Under the pieces are notes generated by a model. It had not been told where the DNA came from. It ran no database searches and worked only from the letters and a program-made list of their open reading frames with translations. Source: Streptomyces tailanensis (lineage in GTDB: Bacteria; Actinomycetota; Actinomycetes; Streptomycetales; Streptomycetaceae). Taken from it: a DNA stretch of 64,000 bases. Positions 25,871 to 34,345 of the stretch are shown here, piece after piece. The stretch covers positions 1-64,000 of the forward strand of contig NZ_VTHJ01000040.1 of assembly GCF_008386495.1 (NCBI RefSeq), written 5' to 3'. A program made the position numbers and the translations under genes. Positions within the stretch are counted from its first letter, which is position 1. The number at the start of each line of letters is the position of its first letter.

Positions 25871-28387
25871 ATGAGCAGCCTCTTTGACGACAGCTTCCTG
25901 GCGGACCTCCAGGCCCCGCGCGGCCACCACGAGGAACCCCCGCCGCCGCCCGAGGACGAACACGCTCCGGAGCCGGTTCCGGACGATCTGTTCGGCGGGA
26001 AGTTCGACGTGCCGCCGGACCGGGACGCCTACTACCGCGACGGCGCCCCCCGCCCCGCCATCGACCCGGCGGCGCCCCTGGACGGGCTGAACGAGAACCA
26101 GCGTGCGGCCGTCGTGCACGCCGGTTCCCCGCTGCTCATCGTGGCCGGCGCCGGCTCCGGCAAGACCCGTGTGCTCACCCACCGCATCGCCCACCTGCTC
26201 GGCGAGCGGCACGTCCACCCGGGCCAGATCCTCGCGATCACCTTCACCAACAAGGCCGCCGGCGAGATGAAGGAGCGCGTCGAGCAGCTCGTCGGCCCGC
26301 GCGCCAACGCGATGTGGGTGATGACCTTCCACAGCGCGTGCGTCCGCATCCTGCGCCGCGAGAGCAAGAAGCTCGGCTTCACGTCGTCCTTCTCGATCTA
26401 CGACGCCGCCGACAGTAAGCGCCTCATGGCTCTCGTCTGCCGTGACCTGGACCTCGACCCCAAGCGCTTCCCGCCCAAGTCCTTCAGCGCCAAGATCTCG
26501 AACCTCAAGAACGAGCTGATCGACGAGGAGGACTTCGCCGCCCAGGCCTCCGACGGCTTCGAGAAGACCCTCGCCCAGGCCTACGTGCTCTACCAGTCCC
26601 GCCTCCGCGATGCCAACGCGCTCGACTTCGACGACCTGATCATGACGACGGTCAATCTGCTGCGCGCCTTCCCGGACGTCGCCGAGCACTACCGCCGCCG
26701 CTTCCGCCACGTCCTCGTCGACGAGTATCAGGACACCAACCATGCCCAGTACGCCCTGGTCAGAGAGCTGGTCGGCACCTCCGAGCACCCCGACCCCGTC
26801 GATGGATCGCCCGCCGAGTGGGACGTACCGCCCGCCGAGCTCTGCGTCGTCGGTGACGCCGACCAGTCGATCTACGCCTTCCGCGGCGCGACGATCCGCA
26901 ACATCCTCCAGTTCGAGGAGGACTACCCGGACGCGACGACGATCCTGCTGGAGCAGAACTACCGCTCCACGCAGACGATCCTCTCCGCGGCCAACGCGGT
27001 CATCGAGCGCAACGAGTCCCGCCGCCCCAAGAACCTGTGGACCAACGCGGGCGCGGGTGCGCAGATCACCGGCTACGTCGCCGACACCGAGCACGACGAG
27101 GCCCAGTTCGTCGCCGACGAGATAGACCGGCTGACGGACGCGGGCGAGGCGAAGGCGGGTGACGTCGCCGTCTTCTACCGTACGAACGCCCAGTCCCGTG
27201 TCTTCGAAGAGGTCTTCATCCGCGTCGGCCTGCCCTACAAGGTCGTCGGCGGCGTCCGCTTCTACGAGCGCAAGGAGGTCCGGGACGTTCTCGCGTATCT
27301 GCGTGTCCTGGCCAACCCGGAGGACTCGGTTCCGCTGCGCCGCATCCTCAATGTGCCCAAGCGCGGCATCGGGGAGCGTGCCGAGGCGATGATCGACGCC
27401 CTCTCCCAGCGGGAGAAGATCAGCTTCCCGCAGGCACTGAAGCGCGTCGACGAGGCGTACGGCATGGCGGCCCGCTCGACGAACGCCGTCAAGCGGTTCA
27501 ACGTGCTGATGGAGGAGCTCCGGACCATCGTCGAGTCCGGTGCCGGTCCCGCGACGGTCCTGGAAGCGGTCCTCGAACGCACCGGCTACCTCGCCGAGTT
27601 GCAGGCCTCCACCGATCCGCAGGACGAGACCCGCATCGAGAACCTCCAGGAACTCGCCGCCGTCGCCCTGGAGTTCGAGCAGGAGTCGGGGGCCGCTGAA
27701 GGGGAGGGCGAGGCGGCGGGTACGACATCCGCCGGGCTCTCCGACTTCCTGGAGCGGGTGGCCCTGGTCGCCGACTCCGACCAGATCCCCGACGAGGACG
27801 AGGACGGCTCGGGCGTCATCACGCTCATGACCCTCCACACCGCCAAGGGCCTGGAGTTCCCGGTCGTCTTCCTGACCGGCATGGAGGACGGCGTGTTCCC
27901 GCACATGCGTGCCCTCGGCCAGACCAAGGAGCTGGAGGAGGAGCGCCGCCTCGCGTACGTCGGCATCACCCGCGCGCGTGAACGGCTCTACCTCACCCGG
28001 TCCACGCTCCGCAGCGCCTGGGGCCAGCCCTCCTACAATCCGCCGTCCCGTTTCCTGGAGGAGATCCCGGCCACCCATCTGGAGTGGAAGCGGACGGGAG
28101 CCTCCGCGCCGGTGTCCTCGGGCCCGGCCGCCGGAATCGCGTCCTCGCTGTCGTCGTCCCGCTCCCGTTCCTCGGCCTCGGGCGCGTCCGGCTTCGCGAC
28201 CCGCCGCACCAACGAGAAGCCGGTGGTCTCCCTGGCCGTCGGCGACCGCGTCACCCATGACCAGTTCGGCCTCGGTACGGTCGTCGCCATCAAGGGCACG
28301 GGCGGGAACGCGGAGGCGACGATCGACTTCGGCGACGCGAAGCCGAAGCGGCTGCTGCTGCGGTACGCGCCGGTGGAGAAGCTCTAG
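25871..28387 (+). CDS. pcrA: UvrD/PcrA-type ATP-dependent DNA helicase
   Basis: A superfamily 1A 3'-5' helicase of 838 residues acting in nucleotide-excision repair and replication-conflict resolution. After a ~70-residue proline-rich leader, motif I is A-G-A-G-S-G-K-T-R-V (about residue 92), Ia T-F-T-N-K-A-A-G-E-M, motif II V-D-E-Y-Q-D-T-N, motif III G-D-A-D-Q-S-I-Y-A-F-R-G, motif IV Q-N-Y-R-S, motif V H-T-A-K-G-L-E-F and motif VI Y-V-G-I-T-R-A-R-E. The C-terminal ~60 residues (V-G-D-R-V-T-H-D-Q-F-G-L-G-T-V) form the Tudor-like domain that contacts RNA polymerase in PcrA/UvrD. The promoter is of the DNA-damage type. Confidence 0.95.
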   Translation: MSSLFDDSFLADLQAPRGHHEEPPPPPEDEHAPEPVPDDLFGGKFDVPPDRDAYYRDGAPRPAIDPAAPLDGLNENQRAAVVHAGSPLLIVAGAGSGKTRVLTHRIAHLLGERHVHPGQILAITFTNKAAGEMKERVEQLVGPRANAMWVMTFHSACVRILRRESKKLGFTSSFSIYDAADSKRLMALVCRDLDLDPKRFPPKSFSAKISNLKNELIDEEDFAAQASDGFEKTLAQAYVLYQSRLRDANALDFDDLIMTTVNLLRAFPDVAEHYRRRFRHVLVDEYQDTNHAQYALVRELVGTSEHPDPVDGSPAEWDVPPAELCVVGDADQSIYAFRGATIRNILQFEEDYPDATTILLEQNYRSTQTILSAANAVIERNESRRPKNLWTNAGAGAQITGYVADTEHDEAQFVADEIDRLTDAGEAKAGDVAVFYRTNAQSRVFEEVFIRVGLPYKVVGGVRFYERKEVRDVLAYLRVLANPEDSVPLRRILNVPKRGIGERAEAMIDALSQREKISFPQALKRVDEAYGMAARSTNAVKRFNVLMEELRTIVESGAGPATVLEAVLERTGYLAELQASTDPQDETRIENLQELAAVALEFEQESGAAEGEGEAAGTTSAGLSDFLERVALVADSDQIPDEDEDGSGVITLMTLHTAKGLEFPVVFLTGMEDGVFPHMRALGQTKELEEERRLAYVGITRARERLYLTRSTLRSAWGQPSYNPPSRFLEEIPATHLEWKRTGASAPVSSGPAAGIASSLSSSRSRSSASGASGFATRRTNEKPVVSLAVGDRVTHDQFGLGTVVAIKGTGGNAEATIDFGDAKPKRLLLRYAPVEKL

Positions 28388-28396
28388 ACACGAGTC

Positions 28397-28430
28397 GGGC
28401 CCCTGCCGCGGCTTCCGTTGGCAGGGGCCC
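28397..28430. terminator. Terminator between pcrA and the M23 peptidase gene
   Basis: GGGCCCCTGCC (28397-28407) and GGCAGGGGCCC (28420-28430), perfect 11-base stem, 12-base loop, between convergent genes. Confidence 0.75.
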
Positions 28431-28463
28431 AACTCATCTCATCTTCGTGTCTGTTACGTCAGG

Positions 28464-30083
28464 TTACGACGGGTCCAGCCCATGGCTCCGCAGCCACGAC
28501 AGCGGGTCTATGGCGGAGCCGCCGGCGGGGTGCACCTCGAAGTGCAGGTGCGGGCCGGTCGAGTTGCCCGAGTTGCCGGAGTAGGCGATGGTGTCGCCGG
28601 CCTTGACGGTCGTACCGGAGGCGACCTTGTACGTGGAGAGGTGGCAGTACCAGGTCTCGGTGCCGTCCTTGGCGGTCACGATGACCATGTTGCCGTAGGC
28701 GGCGTTCCACTGCGTCCGTACGGTGCCGTCCGTCGCGGCCAGCACCGGCGTACCGTACGAGACGGGGAAGTCGATACCGGTGTGCAGGGACATCCAGTTG
28801 ATGCCGGACTGCCCGTAGTACGCGCTGAGCCCGTGCTGCGAGACCGGCAGCGCGAACTTCGGGCGCAGCCGCTCCTTACGGGCCGCCTCGGCCGCCGCCT
28901 TCTTCTGCTCCAGCTCCTGCTGGGCCTTGAGGTCGATGCGCTCCTGGGTGCGGCTCGCCCGGTCGGCGAAGTCGTCGGCCTCGGCGGTGAGACTTTCGAG
29001 CTGGGTGTCGAGCTTGTTGTTGGCCGTGGACGGCTGCACCGGGGCGGCGTCCGACTTGGTGGCCGCCGTCGTCTCCGTATCGTCCCCGCCGATGCTGACG
29101 GTGGCCGCCGCGATCCCGGCGACCCCCATGACACAGGCCGACGGAACGGCCACGGTCAGCAGGGCGGAACGTTTGGCCGGAGCGCGCCGCCGCGAACGCG
29201 AGGCCGCGCGGGTGGCCGCCCGCCCGGGGCTCGCGCTCCTGGCGTCGGGGGCCGGGGTGACCTCCTCCTCGCCGTCGAGGAGCACGGCACGGTCCGCACC
29301 GTCGTCCTCGAGACCGTTGGCCTCGAACTCGCCGTCCGCGGAGAGGGTTTGGCCCTGGTCGTACGAGGTGATCTGCTCGAAAGTCGCGGTCGCCTGCTGG
29401 GCGAAGTCCACGGCCTCGGCCGAGGGACGCTCGTGGGCGTCGTACGACTCGGGGGCGCCGCCGTTGTGGTCGTACGACTCGGAGGTGGTGCCGTCGCCGT
29501 GGTCGTCGGCGGTGGACCGGTCGCCGTCGCTGTTCCACTGCGTGGCGTCGAACACGCCTGTCGCGAAGTGCTGGACGCCGACCCACTGCTGGGTCTGGTC
29601 GGCGCCCAACTGGTCCGCTTGGTCGAGCTGTTCCGCCCGCAGCCAGCCGCTCGCGTCCCACTGGCCGCTGGAATCGGGGCCCGTGGACTGCGCCGGCACC
29701 TGCGCGAGGTGCTCGTAACCGGCCGGCCAGGACGTCGTGTCGTAGCTGCCCGTGTCGAGCGCGGCCTGGTGCTGCGCGGCGTACGGGTCGTAGTTCAGCG
29801 TCTGGTGGCTGCCCGTCGACCACGCCGAGGCGTCGTAGGAACCGGTACCGGCGTCGTTGCCCGGCATGTCGCCGAAGAGGGGGTCGGTCGCGAAGGTGGC
29901 GGTCGCGTGCGCGCCGGCGCCGGAGTCGAAACCGGACTCAAAACCCGTGGCGGTGTAGTCGCCGTACGTGGTGAAGTCGCCGAGAGTGGCTCCCTGGTGG
30001 CCGTACGACGCGTAATGCGCGGCGTCGGCATCGGAAGCCGGAGCCGGGGATGTTGCGGTCCCCGACGGGTGACGATCGTTCAC
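28464..30083 (-). CDS. Membrane-anchored M23 metallopeptidase with repeat-bearing N-terminal region
   Basis: 539 residues from GTG 30083 (GAGAAG upstream). The first ~300 residues are polar and rich in D, Y, Q, S and T; they contain four copies of G-x-(Y/W/F)-D-(A/T)-(S/T)-x-W at about 81, 112, 140 and 176. One membrane helix lies at about 306-330, then a coiled coil (about 355-410). The M23 domain carries the zinc ligands in S-L-H-T-G-I-D-F-P and G-P-H-L-H-F-E-V, so it should cleave peptidoglycan cross-bridges outside the cell. The topology (large cytoplasmic part, external peptidase) suggests control from inside. Start GTG was preferred to upstream in-frame codons. Confidence 0.85.
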   Translation of the reverse strand: MNDRHPSGTATSPAPASDADAAHYASYGHQGATLGDFTTYGDYTATGFESGFDSGAGAHATATFATDPLFGDMPGNDAGTGSYDASAWSTGSHQTLNYDPYAAQHQAALDTGSYDTTSWPAGYEHLAQVPAQSTGPDSSGQWDASGWLRAEQLDQADQLGADQTQQWVGVQHFATGVFDATQWNSDGDRSTADDHGDGTTSESYDHNGGAPESYDAHERPSAEAVDFAQQATATFEQITSYDQGQTLSADGEFEANGLEDDGADRAVLLDGEEEVTPAPDARSASPGRAATRAASRSRRRAPAKRSALLTVAVPSACVMGVAGIAAATVSIGGDDTETTAATKSDAAPVQPSTANNKLDTQLESLTAEADDFADRASRTQERIDLKAQQELEQKKAAAEAARKERLRPKFALPVSQHGLSAYYGQSGINWMSLHTGIDFPVSYGTPVLAATDGTVRTQWNAAYGNMVIVTAKDGTETWYCHLSTYKVASGTTVKAGDTIAYSGNSGNSTGPHLHFEVHPAGGSAIDPLSWLRSHGLDPS

Positions 30084-30458
30084 CAACTTCTCTTTCGCCT
30101 CGACGACAGGGGCTGGCAGAGCAGTGCGGTGACTGTACCCGGCGGTACGCGGGCGCGACAATCTTCAACGGGTTTCGCGGCCGCAGGAAACGGGCAATCG
30201 AGCGTCTTTCGGGGGGCTCTGGGCACGACTTTGGCTTTGTGTTCGAAGATTGTTCGATAGCGGGCGGTCGAGTGGGGGGCTGTGGGGCGGCCGAGTTGCA
30301 GGGGTCCGGGGTCGTCGCCGGCGTGATGGTGTGCCGGTGGTGGGGGCGCGCGGGTGCTGTCGGGCGGGTGTCGCGATCCGGGTGTGTGGCGGGGGCGCGT
30401 GGGGGTGTGTCGAGTTTGTGCTGGATCGGCCGTTTTGTATCCCGATCGGATCGTGCGT
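30084..30458. other. Intergenic stretch between convergently oriented same-strand genes
   Basis: 375 bases upstream of the M23 gene and downstream of the lipase gene. It contains TTCGAAGATTGTTCG (30241-30255) and T-rich stretches near 30430 but no clear promoter, riboswitch or gene. Confidence 0.4.
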
Positions 30459-31334
30459 CTACGCCACTGTCAGGCCGCCGGGGCGGGCGGCAGGGCGGGT
30501 GGCCGGGAGGGCTCCCGTGCGGGCGGTGTCGAGCGCCTCGCGGATTCCGGTGGCGACGGCGGGGTGCACGGGCAGGGCGAGGTGGCCGATACCGGTGACC
30601 TGGACGTTCTGCACCATCAGGTCCGGGTGGTCGATGGCGGCGGTCTCCACCGGAGCCATCACATGGTCGAAGTCGCTCCAGAACGCCACGAAGTGCGTAC
30701 GGCACCCCGGCGCCGGTCCGCGCAACTCCTGCAGCACCTCCGAACCCGGACGCATCTGCCGGACGATCGGGTGCGCGTTCGCGAGCGGTACGGCCTCGGT
30801 GCCGCCGTGCGGGGTGCCGAGCGTGACGAGCGTACGGACGCGGTGGTCGCCGCCGAGCCGCTGCACGTAGTACCGCGCTATCAGTCCGCCGAGGCTGTGC
30901 CCGACGACATCCACCCGCTCCTGACCGGTGCGCTCGCAGATGTCCTCGATGTGCCGGCCGAGCAGGTCGGCGGCGGTGCGGATGTCGCAGGTGAGGGGCG
31001 AGTAGTTGAGGGACTCGATGTGCCGGTAGCCGTGCTGGGCGAGGGAGCGGCGCAGCAGGACGAACACGGAGCGGTTGTCAATGAAACCGTGCAGCAGGAC
31101 GACCGGCGGCTTGTCCTCGGTCGGGAGCCGGGGTGCGTCAGGCGGAGGGAGCGTGGGCGTGGTCCGGCGCTCCTGGATGATCCCGGACGGGTAGAGCAGC
31201 AGATGCCCGGCGAGGATCGCCAGCTCAAGGGCGGTCGCCTTGACGAGGTCCATCGAGAGCCCAGCCACCAGCCTGGCGGGCAGGAACCGCTCACAGAGCG
31301 GAACGAAAGGCGCTATCGCCCCGGTGACCTTCAT
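30459..31334 (-). CDS. Alpha/beta-hydrolase lipase/esterase
   Basis: 291 residues from ATG 31334, with GGGAGG upstream. The oxyanion segment is V-V-L-L-H-G-F-I-D-N, the nucleophile elbow G-H-S-L-G-G-L (about S155), and the catalytic histidine is likely in V-T-G-I-G-H-L-A near the C-terminus. A hydrophobic region at about 20-50 may anchor it to the membrane. It resembles triacylglycerol lipases and PGAP1-like esterases of actinomycetes. A perfect 12-base hairpin lies just upstream of the ribosome-binding site. It is not in an obvious operon. Confidence 0.85.
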   Translation of the reverse strand: MKVTGAIAPFVPLCERFLPARLVAGLSMDLVKATALELAILAGHLLLYPSGIIQERRTTPTLPPPDAPRLPTEDKPPVVLLHGFIDNRSVFVLLRRSLAQHGYRHIESLNYSPLTCDIRTAADLLGRHIEDICERTGQERVDVVGHSLGGLIARYYVQRLGGDHRVRTLVTLGTPHGGTEAVPLANAHPIVRQMRPGSEVLQELRGPAPGCRTHFVAFWSDFDHVMAPVETAAIDHPDLMVQNVQVTGIGHLALPVHPAVATGIREALDTARTGALPATRPAARPGGLTVA

Positions 31335-31349
31335 GCCCGACCTCCCGTC

Positions 31350-31383
31350 GGCACACGGGGGGCGGCTCTGTCCCCCGTGTGCC
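31350..31383 (-). promoter_or_regulatory. Perfect hairpin at the lipase ribosome-binding site
   Basis: GGCACACGGGGG (31350-31361) and CCCCCGTGTGCC (31372-31383), loop of 10 bases. In the minus-strand RNA the hairpin ends a few bases before the GGGAGG ribosome-binding site, so it may control translation. No T-run follows. Confidence 0.45.
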
Positions 31384-31857
31384 CTCATGGAGAGCCCAGG
31401 TCGCGGGCGGCGGACGACGGACGGGTGGCGGAGGGTGGGCGGTGCTTGTGCGATGCGTGTGACTTACGGGGTCCTCCCTTGCTCCCCCGCTGTCGTTGCT
31501 CTCCGCTGTCTGTCGATGTCTGCCTGCGCCGACGAGTCCCACCACCGTGGTCTTCCGCGGACGGTGGGGTGGTACGGCGCCCCTGCGACGGCTCTCCTCG
31601 TGCGCGCCGCTCCTGCCCGTGGCACGCACGCCACGGCGGCTGAGGCGGTCGGCGCGGATGCCGCGATCGCCTCGTCCCCGCGACGCGTGAGCCGCGGAAA
31701 CGGGAACGGTGCGCGGCGAACGTGTCCCACCGTGTGATTTCCCCCTCGCCGACCACCGCGAAACTGCCGGGTGCGGGATGCTGGAGATAACGTTCGTTCA
31801 CTTCGCCGGTGTGTGGTGCGGGTAGCTGTTCGGTGCAGTCGTTTCATGGAGGCAGTG
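31384..31857. other. Divergent intergenic region, nothing further recognised
   Basis: Between the lipase and icmB. A -10-like TAACGT occurs at 31787-31792, without a good -35 box. No small gene is supported. Confidence 0.35.
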
Positions 31858-32274
<417 letters not shown>

Positions 32275-32358
32275 CCCCCAGCCTTCGGCGGTTGGGGCAC
32301 GGGGGAGATGGGGTGCCTGAGGTTCGTTTGTCCGCGCGGGCTGTGGGGGCTTGTCGCG

Positions 32359-32444
32359 CAGCTCCCCACGCCCCTAACAGCACGGCCCTGCGGGCCGCTG
32401 AAAAGCACGGGGCGCAGCCCCTGCTTTTCAGGGGCGTGGGGCTG
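32359..32444. repeat. Dispersed intergenic repeat with cloverleaf-like fold
   Basis: CAGCTCCCCACGCCCCT (32359-32375) pairs with AGGGGCGTGGGGCTG (32430-32444) as an outer stem. Inside are two hairpins: CGGCCC/GGGCCG (32383-32397) and GAAAAGCA/TGCTTTTC (32400-32407 / 32422-32429), the latter enclosing GGGG/CCCC. This is the intergenic repeat type common in Streptomyces, downstream of icmB. Confidence 0.65.
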
Positions 32445-32559
32445 TGTCGATGTGCGGCTCCGCCGCGTGGGCGCGACAAGTCCCCACCCACCCGCACCCG
32501 CCAACACACCGACTGGACCGAGCTCTCCCGCGGGGGTTGAAGGGGCGCAGCCCCTGGAT

Positions 32560-32600
32560 GGGGGCACCTCCCGCTCGAGCGAAGCCGAGAGTGGGGGAGG
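32560..32600. repeat. Dispersed 41-base Streptomyces repeat, copy 1
   Basis: Reverse-complement copy of the element also present at 45116-45157 and 53802-53843; core CTCGAGCG with flanking C-run and G-run. Located 32 bases beyond the stop of the DUF5691 gene, in the 357-base gap after icmB. Confidence 0.7.
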
Positions 32601-32631
32601 GACGGGTAGGGGCGGCGGGGGCGAGACCAAG

Positions 32632-34245
32632 TCACAGGGGGGTCAGCTCTGCCTGCATGGTGGCGCGCAAGCGCAACGTGGTCGTGAGGCGCTGGAAGGC
32701 CTCGGACCAGTAGCCGCCGGCCCCGGGCGCCGCATTCTCCGGCTCCTCCGCCGCCGCAGCGAGCGGATCCAGCCGAACCGCCTCCGCAGGATCCAGGCAC
32801 CGCTCGGCCAACCCCATCACCCCACTGAAGCTCCAGGGATAACTCCCCGCGTCCCGCGCGATATCGAGCGCGTCCACAACCGCCCGCCCCAACGGCGGAG
32901 CCCACGGCACCGCACACACCCCCAGCAACTGAAACGCCTCCGACAACCCATGCGTGCCGATGAACCCCGCTACCCACTCGGCCCGCTCCCCGTCATCGAG
33001 CGTCGCCAGCAGCTTGGCCCGCTCGGCCAGCGACACGGCCCCCGGCCCCCCGGCCTCGGGCGTGGACGGCGCCCCCAGCAATGCCCGCGACCACCCGGCA
33101 TCACGCTGCCGCACCGCCGCCCGGCACCACGCCCCGTGCAACTCCCCCTGCCAGTCGTCCGCGACCGGCAACGCCACGATCTCCTCCGGCGTGCGCCCTC
33201 CGAACCGCCGCGACCACACTCCGAGCGGCGCCGCCTCCACCAACTGGCCCAGCCACCACGACCGTTCACCCCGCCCGGCGGGAGCCTTGGGCTGCACACC
33301 GTCGCGCTCCATGCCCGGGTCGCACTCATGCGGGGCCTCGACCACGAGCGTGGGCGTGCCGCTCGTGCGGTCGACGGCCACACACGCGGTCGCCCGCTGC
33401 GCCATTCGTGCCGCGAGCGCCGAGGAGGGCAGCGCGGACAGCAGCTCCGCCGCCGTGGCCCGCACATTCCGGCTGCGGTCCGCCAACGCGCCCTCCAGGA
33501 ACGGCTCGTCCGCCGCCGCCAGCCCCGCCCGGAGGGTGTCGAGGAACATGAGCCGGTCCTCGGCCCGTTCCGCCGGCCATGTGGAGGCCAGCAACTCACG
33601 TGCGGTGGCGGGACCGTGGGCCCGCAGCGCGGTGAGCAGCGCCACCCGCTCCGCGAACAGGCCCTCCTGCCAGAGACGCCGGACCCGTTCCGGCTCGTCC
33701 GGGCCGGGCAGCGCCGCACCGCCGCCCGGCGCGGCACGCAGCGCGAAACGCCAGTCCGTGTTCAACCGGGCCAGCCACAACGCCCGCGCGCCCGCGAAGG
33801 CCAGCACGGCGGGGCGTAGATCCGTACGGCCGCGCGCCGCGTCGAGCAGCGCGGGCAGCGCCTCCGGCGGCGCCGCGTAACCGTACGCGTTCGCCAGCGC
33901 CAGCCACTGGGGCAGCAGCTCCATCAGGTCGGGCGCCGTACCCCGGCGGCCGCCACCCGTGCCGGGCCGGTCGGCCAGCAGCGTCGCCAGTCTGCGTGCC
34001 GCGGCGGGCGGCAGCGCGGGGCGCCCGTCCGCCGCCGCCGGCTCCGGCCGCACGGCCGCCCGCACGGGACGTATCCCCGCCCGGCGCCGCACCGTCTCCA
34101 CCGCCGCCGCGTCCAACAGAGCCACGGGCGCCTCCCGGCCGGACCCCGGCCCCGGAGACGTACGACGATCCGTGCCGAGCAACGCCGTCGTGACGAGCTC
34201 CTCCCAGGGGAGCCCCGAGGAAGCGGCCGAAGAGGTGCCGGTCAT
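32632..34245 (-). CDS. DUF5691-type helical-repeat protein of the AAA+/VWA locus
   Basis: 537 residues, ATG 34245 after GGAAGGA. It is rich in Ala, Leu and Arg, with repeated helical pairs (A-L-L-T-A-L-R-A-H-G, N-V-R-A-T-A-A-E-L-L-S-A-L-P), which suggests a HEAT/TPR-like scaffold. No catalytic motif was recognised. The conserved start W-E-E-L-V-T-T-A-L-L-G-T-D-R fits DUF5691 proteins as remembered. It lies 100 bases downstream of the SWIM gene on the same strand and is probably co-transcribed with it from the damage-type promoter at 35742-35720. It may be an adaptor or substrate receptor for the AAA+/VWA proteins. That role is inference. Confidence 0.75.
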   Translation of the reverse strand: MTGTSSAASSGLPWEELVTTALLGTDRRTSPGPGSGREAPVALLDAAAVETVRRRAGIRPVRAAVRPEPAAADGRPALPPAAARRLATLLADRPGTGGGRRGTAPDLMELLPQWLALANAYGYAAPPEALPALLDAARGRTDLRPAVLAFAGARALWLARLNTDWRFALRAAPGGGAALPGPDEPERVRRLWQEGLFAERVALLTALRAHGPATARELLASTWPAERAEDRLMFLDTLRAGLAAADEPFLEGALADRSRNVRATAAELLSALPSSALAARMAQRATACVAVDRTSGTPTLVVEAPHECDPGMERDGVQPKAPAGRGERSWWLGQLVEAAPLGVWSRRFGGRTPEEIVALPVADDWQGELHGAWCRAAVRQRDAGWSRALLGAPSTPEAGGPGAVSLAERAKLLATLDDGERAEWVAGFIGTHGLSEAFQLLGVCAVPWAPPLGRAVVDALDIARDAGSYPWSFSGVMGLAERCLDPAEAVRLDPLAAAAEEPENAAPGAGGYWSEAFQRLTTTLRLRATMQAELTPL

Positions 34246-34345
34246 GAGAGTTCCTTCCGTAGGGAAAGGGGACAGCGGTGAACAGGGTCGTGCGTTATGG
34301 GCGTTGGGCGGGTCGGGTGAGTCGAGTGCGGCTCCGCGCCTGCCC

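Noticed and set aside
24857..28432. Minus-strand frame of 1191 codons opposite pcrA
   Set aside because: Shadow of the helicase; every helicase motif is on the plus strand.
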